In this document: in pieces, positions 1 through 8,727 of the stretch | How the letters are laid out: each line of letters opens with the position of its first letter | How positions within the stretch are numbered: position 1 is the first letter of the stretch | Assembly (NCBI RefSeq): GCF_030232585.1 | Contig: NZ_JASPJX010000006.1 | Location: forward strand, 62,001-126,000 | DNA from: Corynebacterium sp. MSK008 | Lineage (GTDB): Bacteria > Actinomycetota > Actinomycetes > Mycobacteriales > Mycobacteriaceae | DNA: 64,000 nt | Reading direction: 5' to 3' | Notes under the pieces: generated by a model | The model's database searches: none | What the model saw: the letters and a program-made list of their open reading frames with translations, nothing else | Told to the model about the DNA's origin: nothing | Program-made: the position numbers and the translations under genes

Positions 1-210
1 GCTGGCGGGCAGCCACCATGGAGTCTTCGGCCGTCCGGGGTGGCGGCGCAAAAGTAGCCATGCCGCCGCGAGGGAGATAAGGACGAATGCCACAGCCGCG
101 GCGCCGAACGTGGGCGTCCACGGCACCTGGGCGAGTGTGTATAGGTAGCGCGCAACGCACGCGAGGATGAATAGGCCACCAACACCTTGGAGGATGAGGT
201 TCTTCTGCAC
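1..210 (-). CDS. Small membrane protein, 3' part cut by window edge
   Basis: Seventy codons are open from a GTG at 210-208 to the window edge. Two hydrophobic stretches (about residues 9-27 and 37-56) are followed by a basic, Pro/Trp-rich segment, so this is probably a two-helix membrane protein. The GTG overlaps the TAG stop of the upstream secreted-protein gene by one base (TAGTG), so translation is probably coupled and the two genes form an operon. No family is recognised, and the C-terminus lies outside the window. Confidence 0.6.
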   Translation of the reverse strand, partial: MQKNLILQGVGGLFILACVARYLYTLAQVPWTPTFGAAAVAFVLISLAAAWLLLRRHPGRPKTPWWLPAS

Positions 211-731
211 TATTTAGCCTCCTCTGCGACAAGACGCTCGACGATCTCCCGGCCGGCATCGTCGGGCGCCGTGGCGTATACCGTGAGGTCGCCGCGCTCT
301 ACGGCGGCGATGGACAATTCATCGCGGTGCACTGCGTACACCCCGGGCGCGGGGCGCTCGAGCTCGTCCGTGTCAATCCGCTCGCCGTTTGAGGCCTGCC
401 AGTACATGCGCGTGACCGCGTTGGCGCGCTCCGCCTCGTCAGTCATGGTGTAGTCGGCGCGCAGCTGGATTTTCGTGCCGTCGCAGTCCCACCTCCACGT
501 GCCTGTGCCGTCACCCGCACTGTCGTTGGCAGAGGTCTGGGTGCATTGCAACGCGTTGCCGTCCGCGTCGTGCAGCGTGATGCCACCGGCGGACACCTCC
601 GTGGTGGCGGGATCGCCTTCCTCCGTTGCCGCCTGGGCGACAAACGGGGCGGCGAGGATGAGTGCTCCGACGGCGACGATGCCGAGCGTGCCGGTGCGGG
701 TATTTCTGTCAGAAAAATCGGGGTATTTCAC
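210..731 (-). CDS. Secreted protein of unknown function
   Basis: A 173-residue protein with a GTG start. Residues 14-35 form a hydrophobic export signal ending in an Ala-Gln-Ala cleavage-like site, so the rest should be exported. Two cysteines (in LQCTQ and WDCDG) could form a disulfide. No family is recognised. A TATAGT hexamer ends 8 nt before the start, with no Shine-Dalgarno sequence, which suggests a leaderless message. It overlaps the next small membrane-protein gene by one base. Confidence 0.6.
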   Translation of the reverse strand: MKYPDFSDRNTRTGTLGIVAVGALILAAPFVAQAATEEGDPATTEVSAGGITLHDADGNALQCTQTSANDSAGDGTGTWRWDCDGTKIQLRADYTMTDEAERANAVTRMYWQASNGERIDTDELERPAPGVYAVHRDELSIAAVERGDLTVYATAPDDAGREIVERLVAEEAK

Positions 732-739
732 TCGGGGAC

Positions 740-745
740 ACTATA
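740..745 (-). promoter_or_regulatory. -10 element for the secreted protein gene
   Basis: TATAGT on the minus strand, 8 nt before the GTG at 731; leaderless geometry. Confidence 0.5.
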
Positions 746-796
746 GGGAACTGCTCTCTCATTCGCAGTGTGCAGCTATATGTACCGCCCCTGCAG

Positions 797-802
797 TAGC
801 AT
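797..802 (+). promoter_or_regulatory. -10 element for the GNAT-like gene
   Basis: TAGCAT, 7 nt before the ATG at 810. It favours this ATG over the upstream in-frame start at 768. Confidence 0.45.
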
Positions 803-809
803 CGCTGAA

Positions 810-1757
810 ATGACGCTGCTTGACCAGATGGCCAGCGCCTACGAGGCGTGGATGCCACTTCAGCTTCGCGAGTGGTACACCGCAGACCAGCGGCGTGAGC
901 TCGCTATGGAGGAGATGCGCCCGCAGGCCGAGCACACAGCAAACGCGGAGTTTGGGGCCAGCTTCCGCGACCACCTGAAACCCCTCGGCGGGCCGGACGT
1001 GCCCGACCCGCTGGCATGGGCGAACCGGCGCGTGGAGTTCGCTGACGGGCACTGGTGCGTCGCGGGGATCCGCTTCCTGGGGCTGGACCCGGAAAAGCCG
1101 TTTGTGCACGTTGTCGCAACGTCTGTGCCGCCGCGGCACGACGGCCTAGACGCGTACGCCAAGCAGCTGCACCACAAATTCGCGGACTTCGGCCCGCTGG
1201 CCATCCGCTTCGAGCTGCCGAACCCGCCGGAAGACGCCGACATTGACCAGTGGATCATCGCCGGGCTCGTTTCCGAGCTGCGGCGGAAACCGCGCCGCCC
1301 ACAACACGAACGCGTCCGCCTCACCTCAGCAGACCCCTCTGAGACGGCACCATATGCCGATGAGGTGCTCGGTAACGTCGCAACGCAACGGCCCGAAGTA
1401 CGCACCTGGACGGAGGCCGCGACCCTGGAGCAGCTGCAAAGCTGCGAGGAGACCGGTGCGCTATGCACGATCGAGGTAGACGGGCAGCGCGCGGGCATCA
1501 TTGCGGCGGCCCGCGACGATGCAAACGGCATGCGCGGCTTCCAGGTCTACGAGTTCCTCCTCGACGACAATGCCCGCGGTCGCGGCCTCGCACCCGTGGC
1601 GATGCAGTTGCTTTGCGACGTCCTGCCGGCCAATCCCGGCGACACTTTGTGGGGGACGGTGCACGTGGGCAATGGGCCGTCGATAGGCAATGCGCTCGCT
1701 GTCGGCCGTGAGAAGACGGCCGCATTTGTGTGGGTGCAGAGACGGGGCGAGCTGTAG
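810..1757 (+). CDS. Protein with C-terminal GNAT acetyltransferase-like domain
   Basis: A 315-residue protein. The C-terminal third (about residues 200-300) shows a GNAT pattern: a strand (VYEFLLDD) followed by RGRGLAPVAMQLL, an acetyl-CoA pyrophosphate-loop-type motif. The N-terminal 190 residues are not recognised. The substrate is unknown. An ATG at 768 would add 14 residues, but 810 is preferred because of the -10 hexamer placed 7 nt before it. The 3' end carries one copy of the 13-mer CGTCGATAGGCAA (1678-1690), here encoding part of the sequence GPSIGNA. Confidence 0.6.
   Translation: MTLLDQMASAYEAWMPLQLREWYTADQRRELAMEEMRPQAEHTANAEFGASFRDHLKPLGGPDVPDPLAWANRRVEFADGHWCVAGIRFLGLDPEKPFVHVVATSVPPRHDGLDAYAKQLHHKFADFGPLAIRFELPNPPEDADIDQWIIAGLVSELRRKPRRPQHERVRLTSADPSETAPYADEVLGNVATQRPEVRTWTEAATLEQLQSCEETGALCTIEVDGQRAGIIAAARDDANGMRGFQVYEFLLDDNARGRGLAPVAMQLLCDVLPANPGDTLWGTVHVGNGPSIGNALAVGREKTAAFVWVQRRGEL
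1678..1690 (+). repeat. CGTCGATAGGCAA dispersed motif, copy 1
   Basis: Exact 13-mer inside the GNAT-like coding region. See the finding on this motif. Confidence 0.7.
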
Positions 1758-1780
1758 CGCGGGGACGCGGGGCGGGGCAG

Positions 1781-1786
1781 TAGACT
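1781..1786 (+). promoter_or_regulatory. -10 element for gatB
   Basis: TAGACT, 7 nt before the ATG at 1794. Confidence 0.5.
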
Positions 1787-1793
1787 GATGCGC

Positions 1794-3296
1794 ATGACTG
1801 CGTACGACCTGATGGATTACGACGAAGTACTCGAAAAGTACGACCCGGTGATGGGCCTTGAGGTGCACGTCGAGCTCGCCACCGAGACGAAGATGTTCTC
1901 CACCTCCTCCGCCCACTTCGGCGCGGAGCCGAACACGAACATCGACCCGGTCTCGCTCGGGCTTCCCGGTGCGCTGCCGGTGGTCAACGCCAAGGGCGTG
2001 GAGTGGGCCATCAAGATCGGCCTGGCGCTGAACTGCAAGATCGCCGAGTCTTCGCGGTTCGCTCGTAAGAACTACTTCTACCCGGATCAGCCGAAGAACT
2101 ACCAGATTTCTCAGTACGATGAGCCGATCGCCTACGACGGCTACCTGGACGTCGTGCTCGAGGACGGCACCGAGTGGCGCGTGGAAATCGAGCGCGCGCA
2201 CATGGAGGAAGACACCGGCAAGCTCACCCACTTAGGCTCCGCCTCCGGCCGCATCACCGGTGCCACCGCGTCGCTGGTGGACTGCAACCGCGCGGGCATC
2301 CCGCTGATCGAGATCGTGACCAAGCCGATCATCGGCGCCGACGAGCGCGCACCAGAGGTGGCCAAGGCCTACGTCGGCGCACTGCGCGAGCTGGTCAAGG
2401 CCCTCGGCGTCTCCGACGCGCGCATGGACCAGGGCAGCATGCGTTGCGACGCCAACGTGTCCCTGCGCCCGGTTGGCCAGGAGGAATTCGGCACCCGCAC
2501 CGAGACGAAGAACATTAACTCCTTGAAGTCTGTGGAGCAGGCCGTGCGCTTTGAGATGCAGCGCCAGGCCGCGGTCCTGCAGGACGGCGGGGAAGTTGTG
2601 CAGGAGACCCGCCACTACCAGGAGAAGGACGGCTCCACCTCCAAGGGCCGCCCGAAGGAAGAGGCGAGCGACTACCGCTACTTCAACGACCCGGACCTGC
2701 CGCCGGTGATTGCGAAGCCGGAGTGGGTCGAAGAGATCCGCGCGACCCTGCCGGAGCTGCCGTGGGTGCGCCGCGCACGCATCCAGGAGGAGTGGCAGCT
2801 GCCGGAGAAGGAGTTCCGCGACCTTGTCAACGCCGGCGCGCTGGACCTGATCGTGGACACCGTCGAGGCTGGCGCTACACCGGATGAGGCCCGCGCATGG
2901 TGGGTCTCCTACATCAACGGCAAGGCCAACGAGGCCGGCAAGGACCTCGACGCGCTCGGCGTCACCCCGGCCGACGTCGCTCGCGTGGTGGAGCTGGTTA
3001 AGGAAGGCAAGCTCACCACCAAGCTGGGCCGCCAGGCCATCGACGGCGTCATCGCCGGTGAGGGTGACGTGGACAAGGTCGTCGCGGACCGCGGCCTGGA
3101 GGTCGTGCGCGACGACGGCGCGATTGAGAAGGCCGTCGACGAGGCGCTGGCCGCCAACCCGGACATCGTGGAGAAGTACCGCGCCGGTAACAAGAAGGTC
3201 ACCGGCGCGATCGTGGGTGCCGTGATGAAGGCGACCCAGGGCAAGGCTGATCCGGGCCAGGTCAACCAGCTCATCGCGAAGAAGCTCGCGGAGTAG
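1794..3296 (+). CDS. gatB: Asp-tRNA(Asn)/Glu-tRNA(Gln) amidotransferase subunit B
   Basis: A 500-residue protein matching GatB over its usual length. The N-terminus carries the family signature GLEVHVEL, followed by the kinase-like catalytic core and a C-terminal YqeY-type helical tail. GatB phosphorylates mischarged Glu-tRNA(Gln) or Asp-tRNA(Asn) so that the GatCAB complex can transamidate it in the cytoplasm. gatC and gatA are not in the window. The partner gltX at 25059 would supply Glu-tRNA(Gln) and tRNA-Gln lies at 26704. The ATG at 1794 is chosen over the one at 1788 because of the TAGACT hexamer 7 nt upstream. Confidence 0.97.
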   Translation: MTAYDLMDYDEVLEKYDPVMGLEVHVELATETKMFSTSSAHFGAEPNTNIDPVSLGLPGALPVVNAKGVEWAIKIGLALNCKIAESSRFARKNYFYPDQPKNYQISQYDEPIAYDGYLDVVLEDGTEWRVEIERAHMEEDTGKLTHLGSASGRITGATASLVDCNRAGIPLIEIVTKPIIGADERAPEVAKAYVGALRELVKALGVSDARMDQGSMRCDANVSLRPVGQEEFGTRTETKNINSLKSVEQAVRFEMQRQAAVLQDGGEVVQETRHYQEKDGSTSKGRPKEEASDYRYFNDPDLPPVIAKPEWVEEIRATLPELPWVRRARIQEEWQLPEKEFRDLVNAGALDLIVDTVEAGATPDEARAWWVSYINGKANEAGKDLDALGVTPADVARVVELVKEGKLTTKLGRQAIDGVIAGEGDVDKVVADRGLEVVRDDGAIEKAVDEALAANPDIVEKYRAGNKKVTGAIVGAVMKATQGKADPGQVNQLIAKKLAE

Positions 3297-3324
3297 CGCT
3301 CGACTGCATCGGCCGCTCCGGCCG

Positions 3325-3394
3325 CAAATGGTGAAAGGCAAGGGGTGAAGATCCGCAGATCCGCGGGGATTCACCACTTGCCTTTCACCATTTG
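3325..3394. repeat. Nested palindromic element A
   Basis: Perfect 18-bp inverted arms (CAAATGGTGAAAGGCAAG at 3325-3342; complement at 3377-3394) enclose a second pair, GGTGAA/TTCACC (3344-3349 / 3370-3375), and an imperfect ATCCGC/GCGGGGAT core. It lies in the 292-bp gap between the convergent gatB and YkvI-like genes, which otherwise holds only element B and a terminator. Confidence 0.8.
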
Positions 3395-3427
3395 TAAAGC
3401 AAGGGGTTGCCCTTGCCCATCACCTGA

Positions 3428-3498
3428 CAGACCCCTAGTAAGCGATCCAGATTATGGCCCAAAACAGGGCTTTCTCTGGCTCCCTTACTAGGGGTCTG
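3428..3498. repeat. Nested palindromic element B
   Basis: Perfect 15-bp arms (CAGACCCCTAGTAAG at 3428-3442; complement at 3484-3498) enclose CCAGA/TCTGG, which encloses GCCC/GGGC around an AAAACA loop. The three stems are nested and separated by 4-5 nt. It has no sequence similarity to element A. Confidence 0.8.
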
Positions 3499-3535
3499 CG
3501 GTGGGTTAGTCCAAGGAAAACCCAGCAACGCAAAA

Positions 3536-3561
3536 CCCCGGCCAACACACGTTGGCCGGGG
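3536..3561 (-). terminator. Terminator of the YkvI-like gene
   Basis: An 11-bp perfect stem, CCCCGGCCAAC / GTTGGCCGGGG, with loop ACAC. It is followed on the minus strand by TTTTGC. Confidence 0.8.
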
Positions 3562-3588
3562 CGGAGCGGGACGTCGTAAAGCGGTTGC

Positions 3589-5004
3589 TTACTTGCCCTG
3601 GGGCTTATCCTCAGGCTTGACGGCGGGGAACTCGCCGGTCTTGTACATCTCCTCGTACGCCTCCCACTGGATCTTCTCGTCCTGGGAATCCGGGGCGCCA
3701 GCGTAGGAGTCGGACTCGGGGTCGAGCGCCGGAACAGACTTGATGTCGAAGTCGCTGGAGGAATCGGCGTGCATATCCGCCGCGACCTCTTCCTGCACCG
3801 ACTGCCACAGCTCGCTGCCGCCGACGTTGGAATCGGAGGTCAGCGAGTCGACCTCGCTGCGCTCCGCGCCGGTGAGGTCCGAGCTCTCAGGATCAAGCTG
3901 GCTGCCGGCGAGCTCGGCGAGGCGCTCGCGGCGGCCGGTCTCGTCCTGGATGTTCTTGCGGTCGCGGAACCAGGCGACACCCATGACGATGCCCAGCACC
4001 AGGCCGAGGTAGCCCAGGAGCGGGTAGACCCAGCCGACCAGGTCGGCGAAGCCGATGAAGGACAGGGCGAAGCCGACCAGGACCGCAATGGAGTAGTATA
4101 CGCGGAACTTCCCTGGCTTATCGTGGCTCAGGCGGCGGCCGTTGGCGTAGAACATGCCGACGGCGGTGTTGTAGATCATTAGGTAGATGACAATGGACAC
4201 GAACACGCCGACGGCCGGGTGCATGGAGTCGAAGACCATCAGCAGCGGCATATCGGCATCCATGACGTTTTCCATGTTGCAGAACAGGATGAAGGTCAGG
4301 ATCAGCAGCAGCACGGCGAACATGATGCCGCCGAGCAGGCCACCCTTGCCTGCCTGTGCCGGGTTCATGTGGGAGCCAGCGAAGACGAGCATCATGGAGA
4401 CATCCATGATCATCACCAAGGTGGCGTAGTTCAGCGCGGTGATCAGCCAGTTGCCGAACGTGCCCGACGCGCTCTGGTTGGTCTGTGCCAGTTCGTTGAT
4501 GTGTCCGAAGTCGGACGGCATGTTCATCAGCGTGATCACGAACGCGATGAGCAAGCATGCGATCAGCAGCGGGGTGATGTAGGAGAAAACGCTGGTGAGC
4601 TTGTCAATGTCCAGCAGGCCGGAGAGCAACAGAAGCGCGGTCATGATTGTGGAACCAACCCAGGTGGGGAAGCCGAATTGCTGCTCCAGGTTGGCGCCTG
4701 CGCCGGCGACCATGACGAAGCCGATGCAAAACAGGGTGAACATCGTAGTGATGTCCATGTACTTCGAAAGCCACGGACGCGAGACACTCTTGAACACGGC
4801 GCTGTGGTCGTCGGCCAGGTAATAGGAGCCGAGCTGGTAGACCCAGCCACTGAATATGGCGATTGCGGCGCCAGCGACAGCCGCGCCGAGGATGCCCCAA
4901 TATCCGAACGCGAGGAAGTACTGGATCACCTCCTGGCCGGAAGCGAAGCCCGCGCCGACGGTGAGGCCCACCAGCGCGAGGGCAACTTTGAATGTTTTAC
5001 CCAT
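3589..5004 (-). CDS. YkvI-like membrane transporter with acidic tail
   Basis: A 471-residue protein. The first 340 or so residues hold about ten hydrophobic helices, starting with GLTVGAGFASGQEV, the N-terminal pattern of the YkvI branch (COG3949) of the amino-acid/polyamine/organocation superfamily. This suggests a secondary transporter of unknown substrate. The last 110 or so residues form a hydrophilic, Asp/Glu/Ser-rich cytoplasmic extension, longer than I expect for this family. The start has an AAGGAT ribosome-binding site 4 nt upstream. The gene converges on gatB. Confidence 0.75.
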   Translation of the reverse strand: MGKTFKVALALVGLTVGAGFASGQEVIQYFLAFGYWGILGAAVAGAAIAIFSGWVYQLGSYYLADDHSAVFKSVSRPWLSKYMDITTMFTLFCIGFVMVAGAGANLEQQFGFPTWVGSTIMTALLLLSGLLDIDKLTSVFSYITPLLIACLLIAFVITLMNMPSDFGHINELAQTNQSASGTFGNWLITALNYATLVMIMDVSMMLVFAGSHMNPAQAGKGGLLGGIMFAVLLLILTFILFCNMENVMDADMPLLMVFDSMHPAVGVFVSIVIYLMIYNTAVGMFYANGRRLSHDKPGKFRVYYSIAVLVGFALSFIGFADLVGWVYPLLGYLGLVLGIVMGVAWFRDRKNIQDETGRRERLAELAGSQLDPESSDLTGAERSEVDSLTSDSNVGGSELWQSVQEEVAADMHADSSSDFDIKSVPALDPESDSYAGAPDSQDEKIQWEAYEEMYKTGEFPAVKPEDKPQGK

Positions 5005-5172
5005 AATTATCCTTAATGAAAGTTAATTAAAAAAGAGCGGCGCCGAGAGTAACACCGTTGGGGGGCCATTGCTAACCGACGACCAAAGGTTCCCGCACCC
5101 AACAGTGCAGCGCACAGGCTCGGATTTGCTGTTTCAACGGCGCGTTACCAAGGATCAGACAGTGCTTTCGCA

Positions 5173-5178
5173 TACATT
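5173..5178 (+). promoter_or_regulatory. -10 element for the DoxX gene
   Basis: TACATT, 7 nt before the ATG at 5186. Confidence 0.4.
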
Positions 5179-5185
5179 GATGAGC

Positions 5186-6058
5186 ATGGCTAGTAACCCA
5201 CGTGATCTCACGCCGAACGAACAAAATGACCTGACAAACCTGGATTCACCCGAGGTGCCGGAGTACACCGGCGGTGCAAAGTCTGCCAACGAAGGGCTAT
5301 ACACCCGAACCGGCAAGGCTGCCCCGACGGAGATTTTCCCGCGCGGCGAGCAGAACAACGGCCCGCTGATCCCGCAGTCCCCGGAAACCACCGCGTTTGA
5401 AAGCGCGAACGAGACGGTGGCGGTGGAGCGCGAGCCGGCCTATGCCGCGCCCGCGTACGCCACCGGCACTGCAGACACCGCCAGCACGGCTGACCCGGTC
5501 TACACCGAGACGACCGAGCCGGTTGTGGTGGAAGAGGAGACGCGCCGCGGCACCACGGACTTCGGTCTGTTCTTGATGCGCCTGTTCCTCGGCGCGTTCC
5601 TGATCATCGACTCTGTCGCAATTTTCTTCCGCCTCGGCGGCAACGAGGGCATCTCCGGTCTGGAGAGCGCCTTCGCGGATTACCCGTACGGCTCCGGCCT
5701 AGCCGTTGTGGTGCCCACCCTCGAGCTGGCTGCCGGCGTGTTCCTGGTGCTGGGTCTGCTCACCCCGGTTGCGGCGCTGGTCGCCATCGCCGTTTCCGGC
5801 TTTATGGCGCTCCACGCTTTTGTCACCCAGTCCGACGGCTTCAACGTGTTCGCCTGGACCCCGGAGACCTGGGTGCCGGTCATGCTGCTGGCCGCATCCC
5901 TGGTCGTGCAGTTCACCGGCCCGGGCCGCTACGGCATCGACGCGTCGCGCGGCTGGGCCAAGCGCCCGCTGGCTTCTAGCTGGATCTGCGCGCTGCTTGG
6001 CCTGGCGGCTGCCGGGCTGATGTGGTGGTTCGGCACCGGGGTCAACCCGGTCGCCTAA
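5186..6058 (+). CDS. DoxX-family membrane protein with disordered N-terminus
   Basis: A 290-residue protein. Residues 1-120 are hydrophilic and rich in Asn, Glu, Thr and Ala, and probably disordered and cytoplasmic. From about residue 125 follow four hydrophobic helices with the DoxX pattern (LFLMRLFLGAFLIIDS; VLGLLTPVAALVA). DoxX proteins are small integral membrane proteins, linked in mycobacteria to oxidative-stress complexes; the role here is not known. Starts at 5069 or 5180 are possible, but 5186 is preferred for the -10 hexamer 7 nt upstream. It converges on ilvD with 8 nt between the stops. Confidence 0.75.
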   Translation: MASNPRDLTPNEQNDLTNLDSPEVPEYTGGAKSANEGLYTRTGKAAPTEIFPRGEQNNGPLIPQSPETTAFESANETVAVEREPAYAAPAYATGTADTASTADPVYTETTEPVVVEEETRRGTTDFGLFLMRLFLGAFLIIDSVAIFFRLGGNEGISGLESAFADYPYGSGLAVVVPTLELAAGVFLVLGLLTPVAALVAIAVSGFMALHAFVTQSDGFNVFAWTPETWVPVMLLAASLVVQFTGPGRYGIDASRGWAKRPLASSWICALLGLAAAGLMWWFGTGVNPVA

Positions 6059-6066
6059 CCCGCTGC

Positions 6067-7905
6067 CTAATCAACCTGGCGCACCGCGCCCTTGTCGGCG
6101 CTGGTTGCCATCTTCGCGTACGCGCGCAAAGCCTTCGATACCTCACGGACGCGGTTCGGCGTCCAGGGGTTGTCGGAGGCTTCCATCATTTCACGGCGCT
6201 TTTCCAGCTCTGCCTCGTCCACGTCGAGCTTCAGCTCGCGGTTGGACACGGAAATGGAGATGGTGTCGCCGTTTTCAATCAGGCCGATCAAACCGCCGGC
6301 CGCGGCTTCGGGGGAGATGTGGCCGATGGACAGCCCGGAGGTGCCGCCGGAGAAGCGCCCGTCCGTGATCAGCGCGCACTTTTTGCCTAGGCCGGCGCCC
6401 TTGAGGAAGGACGTCGGGTGCAGCATCTCCTGCATGCCCGGCCCGCCTGCGGGGCCTTCGTAGCGGATGACCACGACCTCGCCTTCGAGCACTTCGCGGT
6501 TGAGGATCATGGAAACCGCCTGCTCCTGTGAGTCCACCACTCTCGCGGGGCCAGTGAACTCCCACAGACCCTCTTCCACGCCGGCGGTTTTCAAGATCGC
6601 GCCGTCGGGGGCGAGGTTGCCGCGCAGCACCACCAGGCCGCCGTCAGAGGTGAACGGGTGCTCGACGTCGTGGATGACACCGTTTTTCGCATCCGTGTCC
6701 AGCTCGGCCCACCGCGCACTCTGGGAGAACGCCTTCGTGGTGCGCTCGCCGCCGGGCGCGGCGTGGTACAGCTCGAGCGCTTCCTCCGTCGCGGCCCCGC
6801 CGCGGATGTCCCAGTCGGAGAGCCATTCGCTTAACGACGGATACGCGATCGAGTGCACATCCGCATGCAGCAGGCCCGCGCGGTTGAGCTCGCCCAGAAT
6901 CGCCGGGATGCCGCCAGCGCGGTGGACGTCTTCGACATGGGCCTCGCCGTTCGGTGCAACCTTGGACAGGCAGGGGATCTGGTGGGACAGCTCGTCGATG
7001 TCGTGCAGGTCGAAGTCGATCCCGCCCTCTTGGGCTGCGGCGAGGATGTGCAGGATGGTGTTGGTGGAGCCGCCCATGGCCATGTCCAGCGCCATGGCGT
7101 TGCGGAAGGCGTGCACGCTTGCCACGTTTCGCGGCAGGACGGATTCGTCGCCCTGGCCGTAGTAACGCTCGCACAGCTCCATGACGGTGCGGCCGGCCTT
7201 TTCAAACAGCTCGCGGCGTGCGGTGTGGGTGGCAAGTGTGGTGCCGTTGCCCGGCAGGGACAGGCCGAGCGCCTCGGTGAGGCAATTCATGGAGTTGGCG
7301 GTGAACATGCCGGAGCATGAACCGCAGGTGGGGCAGGCGTTGTTGGCGATAGCGTCGAGCTCGTCGTCGGAAACGTCGTTGTTGGCGGACAGGGCGATCG
7401 CGTCGATGAGGTCCGACTTCGGCTTGGTCACCCCGCCGACGGAGAACGCCTTGCCGGCCTCCATCGGGCCGCCGGAGACGAATACGGCCGGGATGTTCAG
7501 GCGCATCGCGGCGTTGAGCATGCCCGGGGTGATCTTGTCGCAGTTGGAGATACACACCATGGCGTCGACGGTGTGGGCGTTGACCATGTACTCCACCGAG
7601 TCGGTGATGATTTCGCGCGACGGCAGGGAGTACAGCATGCCGGAATGTCCCATGGCGATACCGTCGTCGACGGCGATGGTGTTGAACTCCTTGGGCACGC
7701 CGCCGGCGGCGCGAACGGCGTCCGCGACGATGTCGCCGACCTCTTTCAGGTGCACGTGCCCCGGAACGAATTGGGTGTAGGAATTCACGATCGCCACGAT
7801 CGGCTTGCCAAACTCGTTTTCGCCGGTGCCGGTGGCGCGCCACAGTGCGCGGGCGCCGGCGGCCTGGCGGCCGATGGTGGTGACGCGTGAGCGAAGTGGA
7901 ATCAC
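6067..7905 (-). CDS. ilvD: Dihydroxy-acid dehydratase
   Basis: A 612-residue protein matching IlvD along its full length. It dehydrates 2,3-dihydroxyisovalerate and 2,3-dihydroxy-3-methylvalerate to the 2-oxo acids, the third common step of valine and isoleucine synthesis and the source of the leucine precursor. Iron-sulfur and metal ligands are visible in CISNCDK (Cys122, Lys124) and CPTCGSC (Cys191-197). The GTG start at 7905 has AAGGAG upstream. The PH-domain gene ends 5 nt before it, and the ilvD ribosome-binding site overlaps that gene's stop, so the two are probably one transcript. Confidence 0.97.
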   Translation of the reverse strand: MIPLRSRVTTIGRQAAGARALWRATGTGENEFGKPIVAIVNSYTQFVPGHVHLKEVGDIVADAVRAAGGVPKEFNTIAVDDGIAMGHSGMLYSLPSREIITDSVEYMVNAHTVDAMVCISNCDKITPGMLNAAMRLNIPAVFVSGGPMEAGKAFSVGGVTKPKSDLIDAIALSANNDVSDDELDAIANNACPTCGSCSGMFTANSMNCLTEALGLSLPGNGTTLATHTARRELFEKAGRTVMELCERYYGQGDESVLPRNVASVHAFRNAMALDMAMGGSTNTILHILAAAQEGGIDFDLHDIDELSHQIPCLSKVAPNGEAHVEDVHRAGGIPAILGELNRAGLLHADVHSIAYPSLSEWLSDWDIRGGAATEEALELYHAAPGGERTTKAFSQSARWAELDTDAKNGVIHDVEHPFTSDGGLVVLRGNLAPDGAILKTAGVEEGLWEFTGPARVVDSQEQAVSMILNREVLEGEVVVIRYEGPAGGPGMQEMLHPTSFLKGAGLGKKCALITDGRFSGGTSGLSIGHISPEAAAGGLIGLIENGDTISISVSNRELKLDVDEAELEKRREMMEASDNPWTPNRVREVSKALRAYAKMATSADKGAVRQVD

Positions 7906-7910
7906 GGTAA

Positions 7911-8447
7911 TTACTCCTTATTGTCTGGGGCGGACGGGCGCGGGCCCGGCAAGTCCGGGTGTTCGGCGACGTAGGCGTCGTACTCCTCGCGGGAAAGCAG
8001 CACCTTGTGGCCGCCCTTGTCGATGATTTCGTACTTGCCGTCGGCGGCCTCCTGCGCGGCGGTAATCACGTCGGTGATGCGGCCGTTGGAAGCCTCGGCC
8101 AAGTCGGGCAGGGAATTGAAGGTCACGCCGGGCAGCGGGTGCTCGGTGCCATCGACGGTGACGGCATTGACGGCCGAGCCCTTGAACGCGAGGCCTTTCA
8201 GGTCGCGCCAAGACAGGGTGACGTTCTTGCGCACGAGGTACTTGGCGGTGATGCCGCGCTCGTCCACGGTTGTGGAGGAGGCGAGCACCCACGCCAGCCA
8301 GATGGCGGGGAAGATCAGCAGCCAGGCCAGGTACTTCGGCGCCCAGAGGATGCCCATCAGGGCGATGCCGGTGGCGAGCACGATGGCGAGGATGTGCTCG
8401 CGCGTCGGCTTGAAAACGTGCTGGGGGTGCTCCGGCGTGTCAGTCAT
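7911..8447 (-). CDS. PH-domain membrane protein
   Basis: A 178-residue protein. Two adjacent hydrophobic helices (about residues 19-34 and 37-55) are followed by a bacterial PH-like domain ([27 protein letters not shown]), the layout of mycobacterial low-molecular-weight antigen 6-like proteins. The C-terminus is Pro/Asp-rich. The function is unknown. It lies immediately upstream of ilvD and probably carries the ilvD promoter. A TACCAT hexamer 8 nt before the ATG suggests a leaderless transcript. Confidence 0.75.
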   Translation of the reverse strand: MTDTPEHPQHVFKPTREHILAIVLATGIALMGILWAPKYLAWLLIFPAIWLAWVLASSTTVDERGITAKYLVRKNVTLSWRDLKGLAFKGSAVNAVTVDGTEHPLPGVTFNSLPDLAEASNGRITDVITAAQEAADGKYEIIDKGGHKVLLSREEYDAYVAEHPDLPGPRPSAPDNKE

Positions 8448-8455
8448 AGTTGGGG

Positions 8456-8461
8456 ATGGTA
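8456..8461 (-). promoter_or_regulatory. -10 element for the PH-domain gene and ilvD
   Basis: TACCAT on the minus strand, 8 nt before the ATG at 8447. A CGTCGATAGGCAA copy starts 14 bp further upstream. Confidence 0.45.
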
Positions 8462-8474
8462 GTCACCTTTGGAA

Positions 8475-8487
8475 CGTCGATAGGCAA
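8475..8487 (+). repeat. CGTCGATAGGCAA dispersed motif, copy 2
   Basis: Exact 13-mer in the divergent region between the PH-domain gene and the ilvB leader. Confidence 0.75.
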
Positions 8488-8541
8488 TGGCCCGCAATTT
8501 AAATACTTGAATAAAAACCCTCAAGATGTTGCGTGGGCCAC

Positions 8542-8547
8542 TACAGT
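8542..8547 (+). promoter_or_regulatory. -10 element of the ilvBNC operon
   Basis: TACAGT, 8 nt before the leader-peptide GTG at 8556. No clear -35 is seen. A small CTTGA/TCAAG dyad lies at 8506-8525. Confidence 0.55.
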
Positions 8548-8555
8548 ACTTAACC

Positions 8556-8606
8556 GTGATCAACGAGCGACTTGTAATTATTCTCTCCCGGCGGCGCTTG
8601 CCGTAG
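8556..8606 (+). CDS. ilvB attenuator leader peptide
   Basis: A 16-residue reading frame, [16 protein letters not shown], from GTG to TAG. It has a run of Leu-Val-Ile-Ile-Leu codons at 8571-8585, the amino acids made by the downstream pathway. It is too short for ordinary gene calling. The position directly after a -10 hexamer suggests a leaderless message. Ribosome stalling on these codons would control the attenuator at 8593-8674. A leader peptide of this kind is established for C. glutamicum ilvBNC. Confidence 0.85.
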   Translation: MINERLVIILSRRRLP

Positions 8607-8643
8607 CGGGTGCGTTTTACACGCCGCTCACACACCAAGCGCC
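8593..8643 (+). promoter_or_regulatory. Antiterminator hairpin of the ilvB leader
   Basis: GGCGCTTG (8593-8600) is perfectly complementary to CAAGCGCC (8636-8643). A second stem, GCGG.GTG against CAC.CCGC, lies inside. The 3' arm overlaps the first three bases of the terminator stem, so the two structures exclude each other. The 5' arm covers the last leader-peptide codons, so a ribosome reaching the stop codon would block it. Confidence 0.75.
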
Positions 8644-8674
8644 CTCGAGAGCACATCGCTCGCCGGGGGCTTTT
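8641..8674 (+). terminator. ilvB attenuator terminator
   Basis: GCCCTCGAGAGC (8641-8652) pairs with GCTCGCCGGGGGC (8658-8670) through two stems and a small internal loop, followed by TTTT. It forms when leader translation is not stalled. Confidence 0.8.
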
Positions 8675-8727
8675 GTTGTATGAGATCGCGATTGACAAGC
8701 AGAGTCGAGCTAACAAGGAGCCTTCAC

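Noticed and set aside
46-200. Start of the partial left-edge gene further inside the frame
   Set aside because: The GTG at 210 overlaps the upstream stop (TAGTG), the same coupling seen at coaD and the TauE gene, so the full frame is kept.
2232-3377. A 381-codon minus-strand frame opposite gatB
   Set aside because: It is a shadow of gatB, and its apparent start lies inside palindrome A.
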